52,164 bases of DNA. Source: Burkholderiales bacterium LSUCC0115. GTDB taxonomy: Bacteria > Pseudomonadota > Gammaproteobacteria > Burkholderiales > Burkholderiaceae_A. This document shows positions 38,690-47,320 of this stretch, in pieces. Location of the stretch: NCBI GenBank assembly GCA_009646425.1, contig WJBW01000001.1, positions 467,310-519,473 on the forward strand, in the 5' to 3' direction. Under the pieces are notes generated by a model. The model was not told the DNA's origin and ran no database searches. It worked only from the letters and a program-made list of their open reading frames with translations. Positions within the stretch are counted from its first letter, which is position 1, and every line of letters begins with the position of its first letter. A program made the position numbers and the translations under genes.

Positions 38690-39097
38690 CTATTTTCGCA
38701 TCTTCGGCACACCCGCATCTGGTCCAGTCGGCGCGGGCGGCTTGGGCAAGACCGCTGTCGGAATCAAGAGTCCATTGGCCTTGAGTCTGGCCAGACGCTT
38801 CTCGCCAAGGCCTTTGACCCGCCGAGACAAATCGGCGGCGCTCTTAAACTCACCGCCTTTCTTTCGAGCGGTGACAATCTTCTGCGCCATGCTCGGACCA
38901 ATGCCCTTGACCTGCTGCAGCTGCTTGGCATCGGCCGTGTTGACGTTCACCTGCTCGGCCCTCACCGAAGCCGTTTTCAAGTTCGCTTCTTTTGAAATAG
39001 AGGCCTGCGCCACGGCCCCAGTTGGTATGCCTACGCAGCCGATGGCCAAGGCCAAGGCACTGGTGGCCAGCCATTGGTCTTTGAATCGTGTGTTCAT
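38690..39097 (-). CDS. comEA: ComEA-like helix-hairpin-helix protein, secreted
   Basis: 135 residues. An N-terminal signal or anchor segment (LATSALALAIGCVGIPTGAVAQA) is followed by a double helix-hairpin-helix: VNVNTADAKQLQQVKGIGPSMAQKIVTARKKGGEFKSAADLSRRVKGLGEKRLARLK. ComEA binds DNA in the periplasm for natural transformation, but small HhH proteins of this kind are widespread in beta-proteobacteria and may have other roles. A clear AGGA precedes the ATG by 8 bases. A Pro-rich tail (PKPPAPTGPDAG) closes it. It lies beyond the hldD terminator, so it has its own start of transcription. Confidence 0.8.
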   Translation of the reverse strand: MNTRFKDQWLATSALALAIGCVGIPTGAVAQASISKEANLKTASVRAEQVNVNTADAKQLQQVKGIGPSMAQKIVTARKKGGEFKSAADLSRRVKGLGEKRLARLKANGLLIPTAVLPKPPAPTGPDAGVPKMRK

Positions 39098-39120
39098 CTC
39101 GCATCCTTTACCTCTGCCAA

Positions 39121-39149
39121 ATAGAAAAGGGCTGCACAGGCAGCCCTTT
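39121..39149 (-). terminator. Intrinsic terminator after hldD
   Basis: Minus strand: AAAGGGCTGC, loop CTGT, GCAGCCCTTT, with the T-run continuing as TTTTCTAT. A perfect 10-bp stem 20 bases past the hldD stop. It ends the long serC-to-hldD block. Confidence 0.85.
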
Positions 39150-39168
39150 GGCAGAAGACGGAGCAGGC

Positions 39169-40209
39169 CTAGCAGTCCGCGGCCAGGCGAGTCTTGACGT
39201 AACGCTCAACCCCCTCCTGAACCGACAGGAACTGGCCAGCGTAGCCAGCAGCGCGCAGCCGGCTTAGGTCGGCCTGGGTATAGCTTTGGTATTTGCCCTT
39301 CAAGGCGTCAGGAAAATCGACATAGACGATCTGCTGAGCCTCCACCAAGTCCGCCAGGCTCTGCGCCGACTGACCCTGAGCCTGCCGAAGGGTGTTGATA
39401 ACCGAGACGGCCACCTCATTAAAGGTCTGGGCTCGTCCGGTGCCCAGGTTCAGAATGCCAGACTGGGCCTTGCCCGCCAGGGCCGCATCCAAGAAGTGCA
39501 GGTTGACCTTGACCACATCCTCCACCGAGACAAAGTCTCGCTGCTGACAGCCCGCCTCCCAGCCGTCATAGCCCGAAAACAGACGGACATGACCCTCGGC
39601 TCGGAACTGATTGAAGTGGTGGTAAGCCACAGAGGCCATGCGGCCCTTGTGCTGCTCCCGAGGTCCATAGACATTGAAGTAACGAAAGCCAACGACTGGC
39701 GCTGTGAGCTGTCCCAGCCGCCGACGCAGGTGCTGATCAAACAGAAATTTGGAATAGCCATAGACATTGAGAGGCGCCTCGACTGCACGGTCCTCGGTGA
39801 AGACTGTTGAGCCGCCATAGACCGCCGCCGATGAGGCATAAAGCAGAGGCAGGCCATTGTTCTGGCACCAGTCCAGCAACACCCGCGTATAGCGGTAGTT
39901 GTTCTCCATCATGAACTGGCCATCGGTCTCCATGGTGTCAGAGCAGGCGCCCTGGTGAAGCACCGCGCGAACGGGCCCCAGGCTGGCATTGAGGCTCTGC
40001 AGATAATCGTCCAGGGCATTGGTCTCGACCAGATCGAGAAACTCGTCCTTGTCCAGGTAGTCCGCCACCTCACAATCCACCAGGTTCAAGAAGCGATCCG
40101 CATCAGTGAGATCGTCCACCACCACGATGTCTCGCTCACCGCGATCGTTGAGAGCCTTCACCAGATTGCTTCCAATAAAACCTGCTGCACCGGTCACGAC
40201 AATGGTCAT
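39169..40209 (-). CDS. hldD: ADP-L-glycero-D-manno-heptose 6-epimerase
   Basis: 346 residues from the ATG at 40209 ([20 protein letters not shown]); the longer open frame extends into the upstream kinase gene and is not credible. NADP-dependent SDR enzyme that epimerises ADP-heptose for the LPS inner core. Motifs: GAAGFIGSN (cofactor), [18 protein letters not shown] (catalytic Tyr and Lys), [22 protein letters not shown]. It lies 4 bases after the heptose kinase gene, the preceding pathway enzyme. It is the last gene before the terminator. Confidence 0.95.
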   Translation of the reverse strand: MTIVVTGAAGFIGSNLVKALNDRGERDIVVVDDLTDADRFLNLVDCEVADYLDKDEFLDLVETNALDDYLQSLNASLGPVRAVLHQGACSDTMETDGQFMMENNYRYTRVLLDWCQNNGLPLLYASSAAVYGGSTVFTEDRAVEAPLNVYGYSKFLFDQHLRRRLGQLTAPVVGFRYFNVYGPREQHKGRMASVAYHHFNQFRAEGHVRLFSGYDGWEAGCQQRDFVSVEDVVKVNLHFLDAALAGKAQSGILNLGTGRAQTFNEVAVSVINTLRQAQGQSAQSLADLVEAQQIVYVDFPDALKGKYQSYTQADLSRLRAAGYAGQFLSVQEGVERYVKTRLAADC

Positions 40210-40213
40210 GGCT

Positions 40214-41149
40214 TCAATCCTTTGTAAAGAGCTCGTCTGCTGTGAGTGTGGCGGTTCCCAATTTGCCCACCACGATGCCCCCAGCTCGGTTGGCCAGCTG
40301 AACCGCTGACTGAATGTCCAGGCCAGACCCCAGACCAACCGCCAGGGTGGCAATGACCGTGTCTCCCGCACCACTCACATCAAAGACCTCACGGGCCTGG
40401 GCGGGAACATGCAACTTGGGCTCGGTGGCCGAGAAGAGCGTCATGCCCTCTTCGCTTCTCGTCACCAACAAATGCGCCAGCTGAAGCTTGGCCCGCAGGG
40501 CCTGCGCCCGGCTCTCAAAATCAGTCTCATCCTGAGCGCGACCAGCAACCTGAAAAAACTCGCTGCGATTGGGCGTGAGCAGGGTCGCGCCGGCATACCG
40601 GTCGTAGTCGTCGCCCTTGGGGTCCACCAAGATGGGCTTGGACATCTCACGTGCCAAGGCGATGAGATGCTTGATGTGGGTCAGTCCGCCTTTGCCGTAA
40701 TCCGACATCACCACCAGATCCACCTGATCCAAGGCCCGCCGAAACTCGGCCTGCTTGTTCTTCAAGACCTCGTGAGTCGGCTGGGCCTCAAAGTCGAGTC
40801 GAATCAGCTGCTGCTGACGGCCCAGCACGCGAAGCTTGAGCGTGGTCTGAATCTGCGGATCTTCCAGCAGACGATCCTCGATGCCCTCCTGATTCAACAG
40901 GGCCCGCAGCTCCCGGCCCACCTGATCTGTTCCCACGACCCCCATGAGGACGGCCTTGGCGCCTAGGCTGGCGATGTTGCGGGCCACGTTGGCTGCACCA
41001 CCTAAACGATCCTCAGCCTGGCCCACCCGGACGACTGGCACCGGGGCCTCAGGCGAGATACGGTCGACCTCACCCCACCAATAGCGATCGAGCATCAGGT
41101 CACCGACCACCAGAACACGAACATCTGCAAAGGCTTGTGGGTTCATCAT
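40214..41149 (-). CDS. hldE: D-glycero-beta-D-manno-heptose-7-phosphate kinase (RfaE domain I)
   Basis: 311-residue ribokinase-family enzyme making heptose-1,7-bisphosphate for LPS core. Motifs: [42 protein letters not shown] (substrate), and [17 protein letters not shown] (catalytic Asp and anion hole). In E. coli HldE this kinase is fused to an adenylyltransferase. Here only the kinase half is present, so the nucleotidyltransferase (RfaE2) should be encoded elsewhere, as is usual in beta-proteobacteria; the symbol rfaE1/hldA would also fit. It starts with ATGATG after lapB. Confidence 0.92.
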   Translation of the reverse strand: MMNPQAFADVRVLVVGDLMLDRYWWGEVDRISPEAPVPVVRVGQAEDRLGGAANVARNIASLGAKAVLMGVVGTDQVGRELRALLNQEGIEDRLLEDPQIQTTLKLRVLGRQQQLIRLDFEAQPTHEVLKNKQAEFRRALDQVDLVVMSDYGKGGLTHIKHLIALAREMSKPILVDPKGDDYDRYAGATLLTPNRSEFFQVAGRAQDETDFESRAQALRAKLQLAHLLVTRSEEGMTLFSATEPKLHVPAQAREVFDVSGAGDTVIATLAVGLGSGLDIQSAVQLANRAGGIVVGKLGTATLTADELFTKD

Positions 41150-41155
41150 GCTGCT

Positions 41156-41893
41156 TTATTGAATGAGGTGCAGTCCGTCCCAGCTGTGACAGCCAGGACA
41201 CTGCCAATAATGCCGGCGTGTCTGAAAACCACAGACACCACAGACGTGAAGGCCCAAGACCGGCTCTGAGCCAGCCTGCAGGCGGGGATGGTCTGAGATG
41301 AGTTCGGCCGCCTTGGCGGCCTCACCCAGCTCCATCAGAAAATGAAACCGCTCGATTCGATAGGCCTGCGGGTCATTGGCGGCCTGACTGAGTTGCTGCG
41401 CAATGGTCAGCGCATCGGCCCATCGCCGCTGACGCTGCATCAGGTCGAGTTTGAGTGCCAGGGCTTGCTGCGCCAAAGTGCCCGGTCGCAGCAAATCCAA
41501 AGACTGTTCTGCACGATCAAAAATGCCTGCTGCCATGTAGTCATGGGCCAACTCCAAGACCAGCTGCTCTCTCAGACTGTCGCTGAGCGGGGTGCGGCCC
41601 AGCAGGGCCAGATGCACCTCAATGGCCCGATCGGGAAGGCCCTTCTGGCGGTAGTAACGGCCCAAGGCTTTTTGCAATCCCAGCGCCTCTGGGTTTTGAC
41701 GAATGGCAGCCAGCAGGCGGTCCATGGCCTCCTGGCTGTTGTCCTCTAGCAGCGCCTCTACCCCCGCGGCCAACTCATCGAAGTCCGTTCGCTGTTGAGA
41801 CTGGACCTGACGAAAATCCAACCGCGCGGCAAACCAGCCCATGGCAAACAGCAGGGGCAGTACCAAAAGCCAGAGCGGGTCGATGGGAATCAA
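41156..41893 (-). CDS. lapB: LapB-like LPS assembly protein, shortened
   Basis: 245 residues against about 389 in E. coli LapB (YciM). An N-terminal anchor helix (LWLLVLPLLFAMGWFAARL) is followed by TPR-type helices (about 35-205, including DYMAAGIFDRAEQSLDLL). The C-terminal rubredoxin-like knuckle has Cys218, 221, 232 and 235 (CGVCGF...YWQCPGCHSW). By comparison from memory, the later half of the TPR array is missing while both ends are intact in one frame. LapB regulates LpxC turnover by FtsH. The start is a TTG, since a stop lies close upstream; the next in-frame ATG would cut the anchor. No lapA precedes it. Confidence 0.85.
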   Translation of the reverse strand: MIPIDPLWLLVLPLLFAMGWFAARLDFRQVQSQQRTDFDELAAGVEALLEDNSQEAMDRLLAAIRQNPEALGLQKALGRYYRQKGLPDRAIEVHLALLGRTPLSDSLREQLVLELAHDYMAAGIFDRAEQSLDLLRPGTLAQQALALKLDLMQRQRRWADALTIAQQLSQAANDPQAYRIERFHFLMELGEAAKAAELISDHPRLQAGSEPVLGLHVCGVCGFQTRRHYWQCPGCHSWDGLHLIQ

Positions 41894-41914
41894 CGGCCGA
41901 TGGGGGCGTTAAGC

Positions 41915-42226
41915 CTAAGAGGAGGATTTATTCACCCGGTAACGCAACTCTTTACCAGGCTTGAAATGAGGAACCCGCTTGGCTGGCACCGAGACTTCTT
42001 CGCCAGACTTGGGGTTACGGCCCACACGTGGGGGACGTTCACTGATTGAAAAGGTACCGAAACCGCGAATTTCAATGCGGTGCCCTGCGATCATGGCGTC
42101 GGTCATCGCGTCTAGGATGAGCTTGACCGACACTTCACAGTCTTTCTGAACCAACTGGGCATTGAGGCCCAGCATAGGATTGTTGAGCCGCTCGGTCAGA
42201 CGAAGAATGAGTTCAGACTTGGTCAT
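41915..42226 (-). CDS. ihfB: Integration host factor beta subunit
   Basis: 103 residues, HU/IHF family. [15 protein letters not shown] is the start typical of Ihf[30 protein letters not shown] contains the DNA-intercalating arm, and [15 protein letters not shown] closes it. With IhfA it bends DNA about 160 degrees. It lies 20 bases after rpsA, the conserved rpsA-ihfB order, and is probably driven by the rpsA promoter. Slightly longer than E. coli IhfB (94) because of a few extra residues near 15-25 and a Ser-rich tail. Confidence 0.95.
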   Translation of the reverse strand: MTKSELILRLTERLNNPMLGLNAQLVQKDCEVSVKLILDAMTDAMIAGHRIEIRGFGTFSISERPPRVGRNPKSGEEVSVPAKRVPHFKPGKELRYRVNKSSS

Positions 42227-42246
42227 GACCGAGCGATTCGTTGGGT

Positions 42247-43962
42247 TTACTGCTTGTCGCCTTCGAGCTTGGCCTTGAGCAACGCACCAAGATTGGTGGT
42301 GCCCGACGTGCCTGCGCTCTCTGCTGCCATCTTCTGCATCACATCAGCCGTATCAGCGTTGTCTTTGGCCTTGATCGACAGGTTGATGCCGCGGGTCTTG
42401 CGATCCACGTTGACGATCATCGCCTCGACCGTGTCACCTTCCTTCAGGTGAGTACGGGCGTCTTCGACGCGATCGCGAGAGATGTCAGAGGCACGCAGGT
42501 AGCCCTCGACGTCATCGGACAGGGCAACGATGGCGCCTTTGGCGTCCACCGACTTGACCGTACCCGTGACCACGGCACCCTTTTCAAACTGGCTGGTGTA
42601 GCCAGCAACAGGATCACCGGAGAGCTGCTTGATGCCCAGGGAGATGCGCTCACGCTCGACGTCAATCGCCAGCACAACAGCCTCGACCTCATCGCCCTTC
42701 TTGAAGTTGCGAACGGCCTCTTCGCCAGCCTCGCTCCAGGAGAGGTCGGACAGGTGAACCAGGCCATCGATGTTGCCGGGCAGGCCAACAAAGACGCCGA
42801 AGTCGGTGATCGACTTGATCTGACCGGAGACCTTGTCACCCTTGTTCATGCTGCCAGCGAACTCTTGCCATGGGTTGGCACGGCACTGCTTCATGCCCAG
42901 GGAGATACGACGACGGTCGCCATCGATCTCAAGAACCATGACTTCGGTCTCGTCACCCACCTGAACCACCTTGGCGGGATTGACGTTCTTGTTGGTCCAG
43001 TCCATCTCAGAGACGTGCACCAGACCTTCGATACCGGGTTCGATCTCAACAAATGCACCGTAGTCGGTGATGTTGGTGACCTTGCCGAACAGACGGGTGC
43101 CCTGGGGGTAACGGCGAGCAATGCCATCCCATGGGTCATCGCCCAGCTGTTTGATGCCCAGCGAAACGCGGTTTTTCTCTTGGTCAAAGCGCAGCACCTT
43201 GGCCGTGACTTCCTGACCAACCGTCAGCACCTCAGAGGGGTGACGGACACGGCGCCAGGCCATGTCAGTGATGTGCAGCAGGCCATCGATGCCGCCCAGA
43301 TCAACGAACGCACCGTAGTCGGTGATGTTCTTGACCACGCCGGTCACGGTGGAGCCTTCTTTCAGGTTCTCGAGCAGCTTGGTGCGCTCTTCGCCCATGC
43401 TGGTCTCAACGACTGCACGGCGGGACAGCACGACGTTGTTGCGCTTGCGATCCAGCTTGATCACCTTGAACTCAAGGGTCTTACCCTCGATGTGGGAGGT
43501 GTCCTTAATGGGACGCGTGTCGACCAGCGAACCGGGCAGGAAGGCGCGGATGCCATTGACCATAACGGTCAGGCCGCCCTTGACCTTGCCAGTCACGGCA
43601 CCGGTCACGAGCTCGCCAGACTCCAGGGCCTGCTCCAGGCTCACCCAGGAGGCCAGACGCTTGGCGCGATCACGCGACAGACGGGTTTCACCACGACCAT
43701 CTTCGAGCGACTCAATCGCAACCGATACAAAGTCGCCTTCTTTGACGTCGAGCTCGCCCTGGTCGTTGTGGAATTCTTCGACAGGAATAAAACTTTCAGA
43801 CTTCAGCCCCGCATTGACGACCACATGGTTTTGATCAATACGCAGAACTTCGGCGGTGATGACTTCACCAGCACGCATTTCTTGACGGGCAATGGATTCC
43901 GCAAACAGCGCGGCAAACGAATCAGGTGCGGGAGCAGCCTGTTGAGTGGATTGAACGGACAT
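42247..43962 (-). CDS. rpsA: 30S ribosomal protein S1
   Basis: 571 residues from the ATG at 43962 ([20 protein letters not shown]); the longer frame runs through the leader. Six S1/OB-fold repeats are visible, for example [44 protein letters not shown] and [23 protein letters not shown]1 binds mRNA upstream of the start and helps initiation on messages with weak Shine-Dalgarno sequences, relevant here because many genes lack one. It has its own promoter within the aroA-to-hldD block and a 140-nt leader. Confidence 0.97.
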   Translation of the reverse strand: MSVQSTQQAAPAPDSFAALFAESIARQEMRAGEVITAEVLRIDQNHVVVNAGLKSESFIPVEEFHNDQGELDVKEGDFVSVAIESLEDGRGETRLSRDRAKRLASWVSLEQALESGELVTGAVTGKVKGGLTVMVNGIRAFLPGSLVDTRPIKDTSHIEGKTLEFKVIKLDRKRNNVVLSRRAVVETSMGEERTKLLENLKEGSTVTGVVKNITDYGAFVDLGGIDGLLHITDMAWRRVRHPSEVLTVGQEVTAKVLRFDQEKNRVSLGIKQLGDDPWDGIARRYPQGTRLFGKVTNITDYGAFVEIEPGIEGLVHVSEMDWTNKNVNPAKVVQVGDETEVMVLEIDGDRRRISLGMKQCRANPWQEFAGSMNKGDKVSGQIKSITDFGVFVGLPGNIDGLVHLSDLSWSEAGEEAVRNFKKGDEVEAVVLAIDVERERISLGIKQLSGDPVAGYTSQFEKGAVVTGTVKSVDAKGAIVALSDDVEGYLRASDISRDRVEDARTHLKEGDTVEAMIVNVDRKTRGINLSIKAKDNADTADVMQKMAAESAGTSGTTNLGALLKAKLEGDKQ

Positions 43963-44107
43963 TAGGTTAGGTTTCCAAAAACACACCACCGGCACACCCG
44001 GCAGTGGAGTAATGGCGCCAGACAAACCGGTTTGACCGGGTTCGCCCTTTGCCGACAAATGGTTTTCAGACTGAGCAAGGCCCAGACCGAAAACCGGCTA
44101 GCCCGCC
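43963..44107 (-). promoter_or_regulatory. rpsA 5' leader with small hairpins
   Basis: The leader of about 140 nt contains CCGGT-CAA-ACCGG and CCG-GTTTT-CGG hairpins and ends with GGAA 11 bases before the ATG, a weak ribosome site. In E. coli the S1 leader is folded and mediates autogenous control; whether this one does is inference. Confidence 0.4.
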
Positions 44108-44136
44108 AGTCTATTCCAAAAGGCCAACGAGATCAA
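44108..44136 (-). promoter_or_regulatory. Promoter of rpsA
   Basis: Minus strand: TTGATC, 17 bases, TAGACT, with a predicted start near 44101. Good spacing and match. It lies in the 227-base gap after the aroA-cmk stop, which otherwise holds only the leader. Confidence 0.75.
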
Positions 44137-44189
44137 ACAGTTAAACGACAACAAGCGGCTTGCCGGCGACTGTGGTCGCGGCGGTCGCG

Positions 44190-46367
44190 CTAGGTCTGGG
44201 CCGATGACCAGGCGAGGATCTGCGCCACGGCCTGATCAATGGTCAGGTCAGAGGTATCCAGGTAGTGAACCCCTTGATTTGGAACGAACTTTAGGGGCGC
44301 AACGGGTCGGGCGGCGTCCCGAGCGTCGCGGGCCTGGAGATCCGCCGTGATGGCACCAAGGTCGGCGGACTCTCCCCGAGCCTGCAGCTGCAGCACACGT
44401 CGCTCGGCCCGAATCTCGGCCGAAGCCGTCAGAAAAAACTTGAGGCCGGCCTTGGGGAAGACCACCGAACCCATGTCCCGACCATCAGCCACCAGGCCGG
44501 GCAGCCGGGCAAAGTCGCGTTGGCGGCGCAGCAGGGCCTGACGAAGCATGGGTTGGGTGGCGATCTGAGAGGCTCGATTGCCAACGGCCTCGGCTCGGAT
44601 GGCCTGACTGACGTCCCGACCGTTGAGCCAGACCTGCTCGCCTTCGAACCGTAGTTGCATGTCCAGGGCCATGGCACTGAGTGACTTGGCATCATCGACT
44701 GCGACCGATTGTTCCAGGCTCTGCAGGGCCACCAACCGGTAGAGCGCACCGCTGTCCAGGTAGGCATAGCCCAAGGCCTTGGCGACTCGACCGGCCACCG
44801 TGCCTTTGCCCGAAGCCGTGGGGCCATCGATGGCAATGACGGGCACCGCCTGGGCACAGACGGCCGCAAACTCCTCAAAGTAAGTGGGGAAGGTCTTGTT
44901 CACGCAGGCGGGGTCTTCGATGGTCACCGCGCGCCCTTGTAGCGACTCAGCCGAAGGGGTTAATGCCCCCGACCTGGGCTCGGGAGAATGCCCCCGCGTC
45001 TCGACCGATGGAATCACGGTCTCACCGCCGGGGGCATTAACCCCCTCGCCACCCATGTCGCCGTCCATGTCGCCGGCGTGAACGAAGCTCGTCAGCGCGA
45101 ACGACATCGCCACGCGGTGATCATCGTAGGTGCGGAGAGAGGCGGTGCGAAGCTGGGCCGGCGGCGTCACCACAATGAAGTCCGGCCCCTCTTCGACCGT
45201 GGCGCCAAGCTTGCGGGCTTCAGCCGCCATGGCGGCAATGCGGTCGGTCTCCTTCACCCGCCAGGACCCAATGTTGCGCAGACGCGTAGGCGTCTTGGCA
45301 TAGAGGGCCACGGCTACCAAGGTCATCGCCGCATCAGGAATGTGATTGCAATCCAGGTCCACTGCCTGAACGATGGGCAGACCACTCGCATCGAAGCCGG
45401 CTGCCCGGCTCTCAATGTAGTCATCCCCCCAGGTGATCTGGGCGCCCATCTGGGCCAAGGCATGCGCGAACTGAACATCACCCTGCAGGCTGGTGCGTCC
45501 CGCACCCTGAACCCGAATCGGTCCGCCACCCAAGAGTCCCGCCGCCAGAAAATAAGAGGCCGACGAGGCATCGCCTTCAACAAACAACGCACCCGGGCTC
45601 ACCAGATCGCAGGGCTGCACCACAAAACAATTGGGTGCCGACTCCTGAATCGCCACGCCGAACTGACGCAGCATGCCGATCGACAAGTCCACGTAGGGAC
45701 GGCTGATCAACTCCCCTTCAACGCGCACCACCACCGGCTGGTGCCACTGACGACTCAGTTGAGGCGCAGCTTGCAGCAAGCCGGTTAGAAACTGACTCGA
45801 GGTATTGCCCTTGACCACGATCTCTGACTTCGGCTTCAGTGCCACCCCGGTCACGCGCAGCGGCGGGTAGCCCTCCTGCCCCAGGTAGTCGATCTGAGCG
45901 CCCAACTGCCGTAGGCCATCGACCAAGTCTTTGATGGGCCGCTCATGCATTCGGTCCACGCCTCGCAGCACCGTCACAGATCCAGTGCCGGCCTGAGCAG
46001 CCACAATCGCCGGCAGCAGTGTGCGAATGGTCAGGCCAGAGTTTCCAATGAAGCAGTCAATCGGCTCGGTCTGGCTACCGACCGATGGAAAACAACCGCC
46101 GGTTCCCTCGACGACCCAGATGACCTCGGGACCCACCGCACTCGAAGTGGACTCAAGTGACTGCTGGTCGAGTCGAGCGCCCAGTCTTCTGAGCGACTCA
46201 ATCATCACCGCGGTGTCATCGGAATCCAAGAGACCACGGATCTGCGTCTGACCAGTGGCCAGTGCCGCGAGCAACAGGGCCCGGTTGGACAGGCTCTTGC
46301 TGCCGGGCAACTGAACCGTGCCGATCGCCGACCGCCTGAGATCAAGGGTGTAAGAGGGTGAGGCCAT
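44190..46367 (-). CDS. aroA-cmk: Fused 5-enolpyruvylshikimate-3-phosphate synthase / cytidylate kinase
   Basis: 725 residues. Residues 1-about 505 are EPSP synthase (shikimate pathway): LPGSKSLSNRALLLAAL, GNSGLTIRTLLPAIVA, LRVKETDRIAAM-type WRVKETDRI, and the end TIEDPACVNKTFPTYFEEF. Residues about 508-725 are a complete cytidylate kinase (IDGPTASGKGTVAGRVAKAL P-loop, ADGRDMGSVVFP), which phosphorylates CMP and dCMP. There is no linker. Separate aroA and cmk genes are neighbours in many proteobacteria, so fusion by loss of a stop is simple, and such fusions are known in Burkholderiales. Residues about 429-477 are an extra Gly/Pro-rich insert in the last EPSPS loop, encoded by a palindromic DNA segment. 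Confidence 0.94.
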   Translation of the reverse strand: MASPSYTLDLRRSAIGTVQLPGSKSLSNRALLLAALATGQTQIRGLLDSDDTAVMIESLRRLGARLDQQSLESTSSAVGPEVIWVVEGTGGCFPSVGSQTEPIDCFIGNSGLTIRTLLPAIVAAQAGTGSVTVLRGVDRMHERPIKDLVDGLRQLGAQIDYLGQEGYPPLRVTGVALKPKSEIVVKGNTSSQFLTGLLQAAPQLSRQWHQPVVVRVEGELISRPYVDLSIGMLRQFGVAIQESAPNCFVVQPCDLVSPGALFVEGDASSASYFLAAGLLGGGPIRVQGAGRTSLQGDVQFAHALAQMGAQITWGDDYIESRAAGFDASGLPIVQAVDLDCNHIPDAAMTLVAVALYAKTPTRLRNIGSWRVKETDRIAAMAAEARKLGATVEEGPDFIVVTPPAQLRTASLRTYDDHRVAMSFALTSFVHAGDMDGDMGGEGVNAPGGETVIPSVETRGHSPEPRSGALTPSAESLQGRAVTIEDPACVNKTFPTYFEEFAAVCAQAVPVIAIDGPTASGKGTVAGRVAKALGYAYLDSGALYRLVALQSLEQSVAVDDAKSLSAMALDMQLRFEGEQVWLNGRDVSQAIRAEAVGNRASQIATQPMLRQALLRRQRDFARLPGLVADGRDMGSVVFPKAGLKFFLTASAEIRAERRVLQLQARGESADLGAITADLQARDARDAARPVAPLKFVPNQGVHYLDTSDLTIDQAVAQILAWSSAQT
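44956..45044. repeat. Palindromic insert inside aroA-cmk (16-bp perfect inverted repeat)
   Basis: GGGGTTAATGCCCCCG at 44956-44971 is the exact reverse complement of 45029-45044. Both arms extend by three further pairs (CGA/TCG) past one mismatch. A third partial copy, AATGCCCCCG, lies between them at 44987-44996. The 57-base centre and the arms are read in frame. Beside it, CCATGTCGCC occurs twice with a 12-base period (45053-45062, 45065-45074). Confidence 0.85.
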
Positions 46368-46390
46368 GGATCAGTTCAGGCAACGAGCCA

Positions 46391-47320
46391 TCAGGAGAAC
46401 TGCCGTCGCCAGTGCGATGCTTTTTGCAGCAATTGCATCAGGCCCTGTCGATCACCGACCTGCAAGGCCGAGACCATCTCACCAAAAGCCAACTGCCACT
46501 GGGGCATCAATTGCAATACCTCGTCACGGTTGTCGAGCAGAATGTCCGCCCAGAGCTCGGGAGACGAGCCCGCAATGCGAGTGGTGTCACGCAGGCCACC
46601 ACCATGCAGACTCTGCGCTGCGGAGGCCTGCGCGCTGTTGCACAGCAAGCCCGCGAGAACAAAAGACACCAGGTGCGGGAAGTGACTGATCGCTGCCAGC
46701 AGCGCATCGTGATCCTGAATCGGTAGCTTGACAGGCTGACCACCCATGCCAAGCCACAGGCCCTCGATCAAGGCAGTCGCGGACTCATGGGTCTCGGGCC
46801 AGTCAGAGACAAAAACCCTGGCACCCACAAACAAGTCGGCCCGCGAGGCCGAAGGCCCATTGAGCTCAGAACCCGCCATGGGGTGAGAAGAGACATACGA
46901 ACCCAATAGATGGGCCAATCGTTTCTGGGCCTGGTGATCCTCGCCCGCAGCGATGGTCCTTCGCAGGTCATCGATTGCATCCACTACAGCGTGCTTGGTG
47001 CTGCTGACGTCGGTGACCGCAGTCCAGAAATGAGATCCAAAATCATCGATCACATCGGCCAGCAAAGCAGCACACGCCGTGGGCGGCACAGCCATCACCA
47101 AGACCCGCTGGGCTTGTTGATCACCCTTGTTGTGATGCCTGGCTTTGCCATAAGCCTTCAGACTCTCAAAGCTCTCATCCACCAGACCCATGTCCAAAAT
47201 GGCGGCGGCAGCTCGTTGATCAACGCCCACGATGCGCTTGGCCAAACCGTGTTGACGGGCAGCGCGGGCCATCGAGCCCCCAATCAAGCCCACGCCAACA
47301 ATAACCAGTTCGTCGATCAT
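46391..47320 (-). CDS. tyrA: Prephenate dehydrogenase
   Basis: 309 residues from the ATG at 47320 (MIDELVIVGVGLIGGSMARA), which overlaps the hisC stop as ATGA; the frame opens two codons earlier only with a TTG. It converts prephenate to 4-hydroxyphenylpyruvate with NAD(P). The Rossmann motif GVGLIGGS, FWTAVTDVSSTKHAVV, YVSSHPMAGSELNGP and the helical C-terminal domain (HFPHLVSFVLAGLL) are present. No chorismate mutase or ACT domain is attached. It lies between hisC and aroA in an aromatic/histidine operon. Confidence 0.95.
   Translation of the reverse strand: MIDELVIVGVGLIGGSMARAARQHGLAKRIVGVDQRAAAAILDMGLVDESFESLKAYGKARHHNKGDQQAQRVLVMAVPPTACAALLADVIDDFGSHFWTAVTDVSSTKHAVVDAIDDLRRTIAAGEDHQAQKRLAHLLGSYVSSHPMAGSELNGPSASRADLFVGARVFVSDWPETHESATALIEGLWLGMGGQPVKLPIQDHDALLAAISHFPHLVSFVLAGLLCNSAQASAAQSLHGGGLRDTTRIAGSSPELWADILLDNRDEVLQLMPQWQLAFGEMVSALQVGDRQGLMQLLQKASHWRRQFS

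Noticed and set aside
40210-40374. N-terminal 55 residues of the longer hldD frame
   Set aside because: They lie inside the kinase gene, and the Rossmann start [13 protein letters not shown] fits the family exactly.
41156-41893. lapB as a pseudogene or frameshifted gene
   Set aside because: Both ends, including anchor and zinc knuckle, lie in one uninterrupted frame. The shortening is a clean internal loss.
42241-43965. 574-codon open frame antisense to rpsA
   Set aside because: It mirrors the whole of rpsA on the other strand. Its protein is repetitive and matches no family, while rpsA is certain. Long antisense frames are expected in GC-rich, biased codons.
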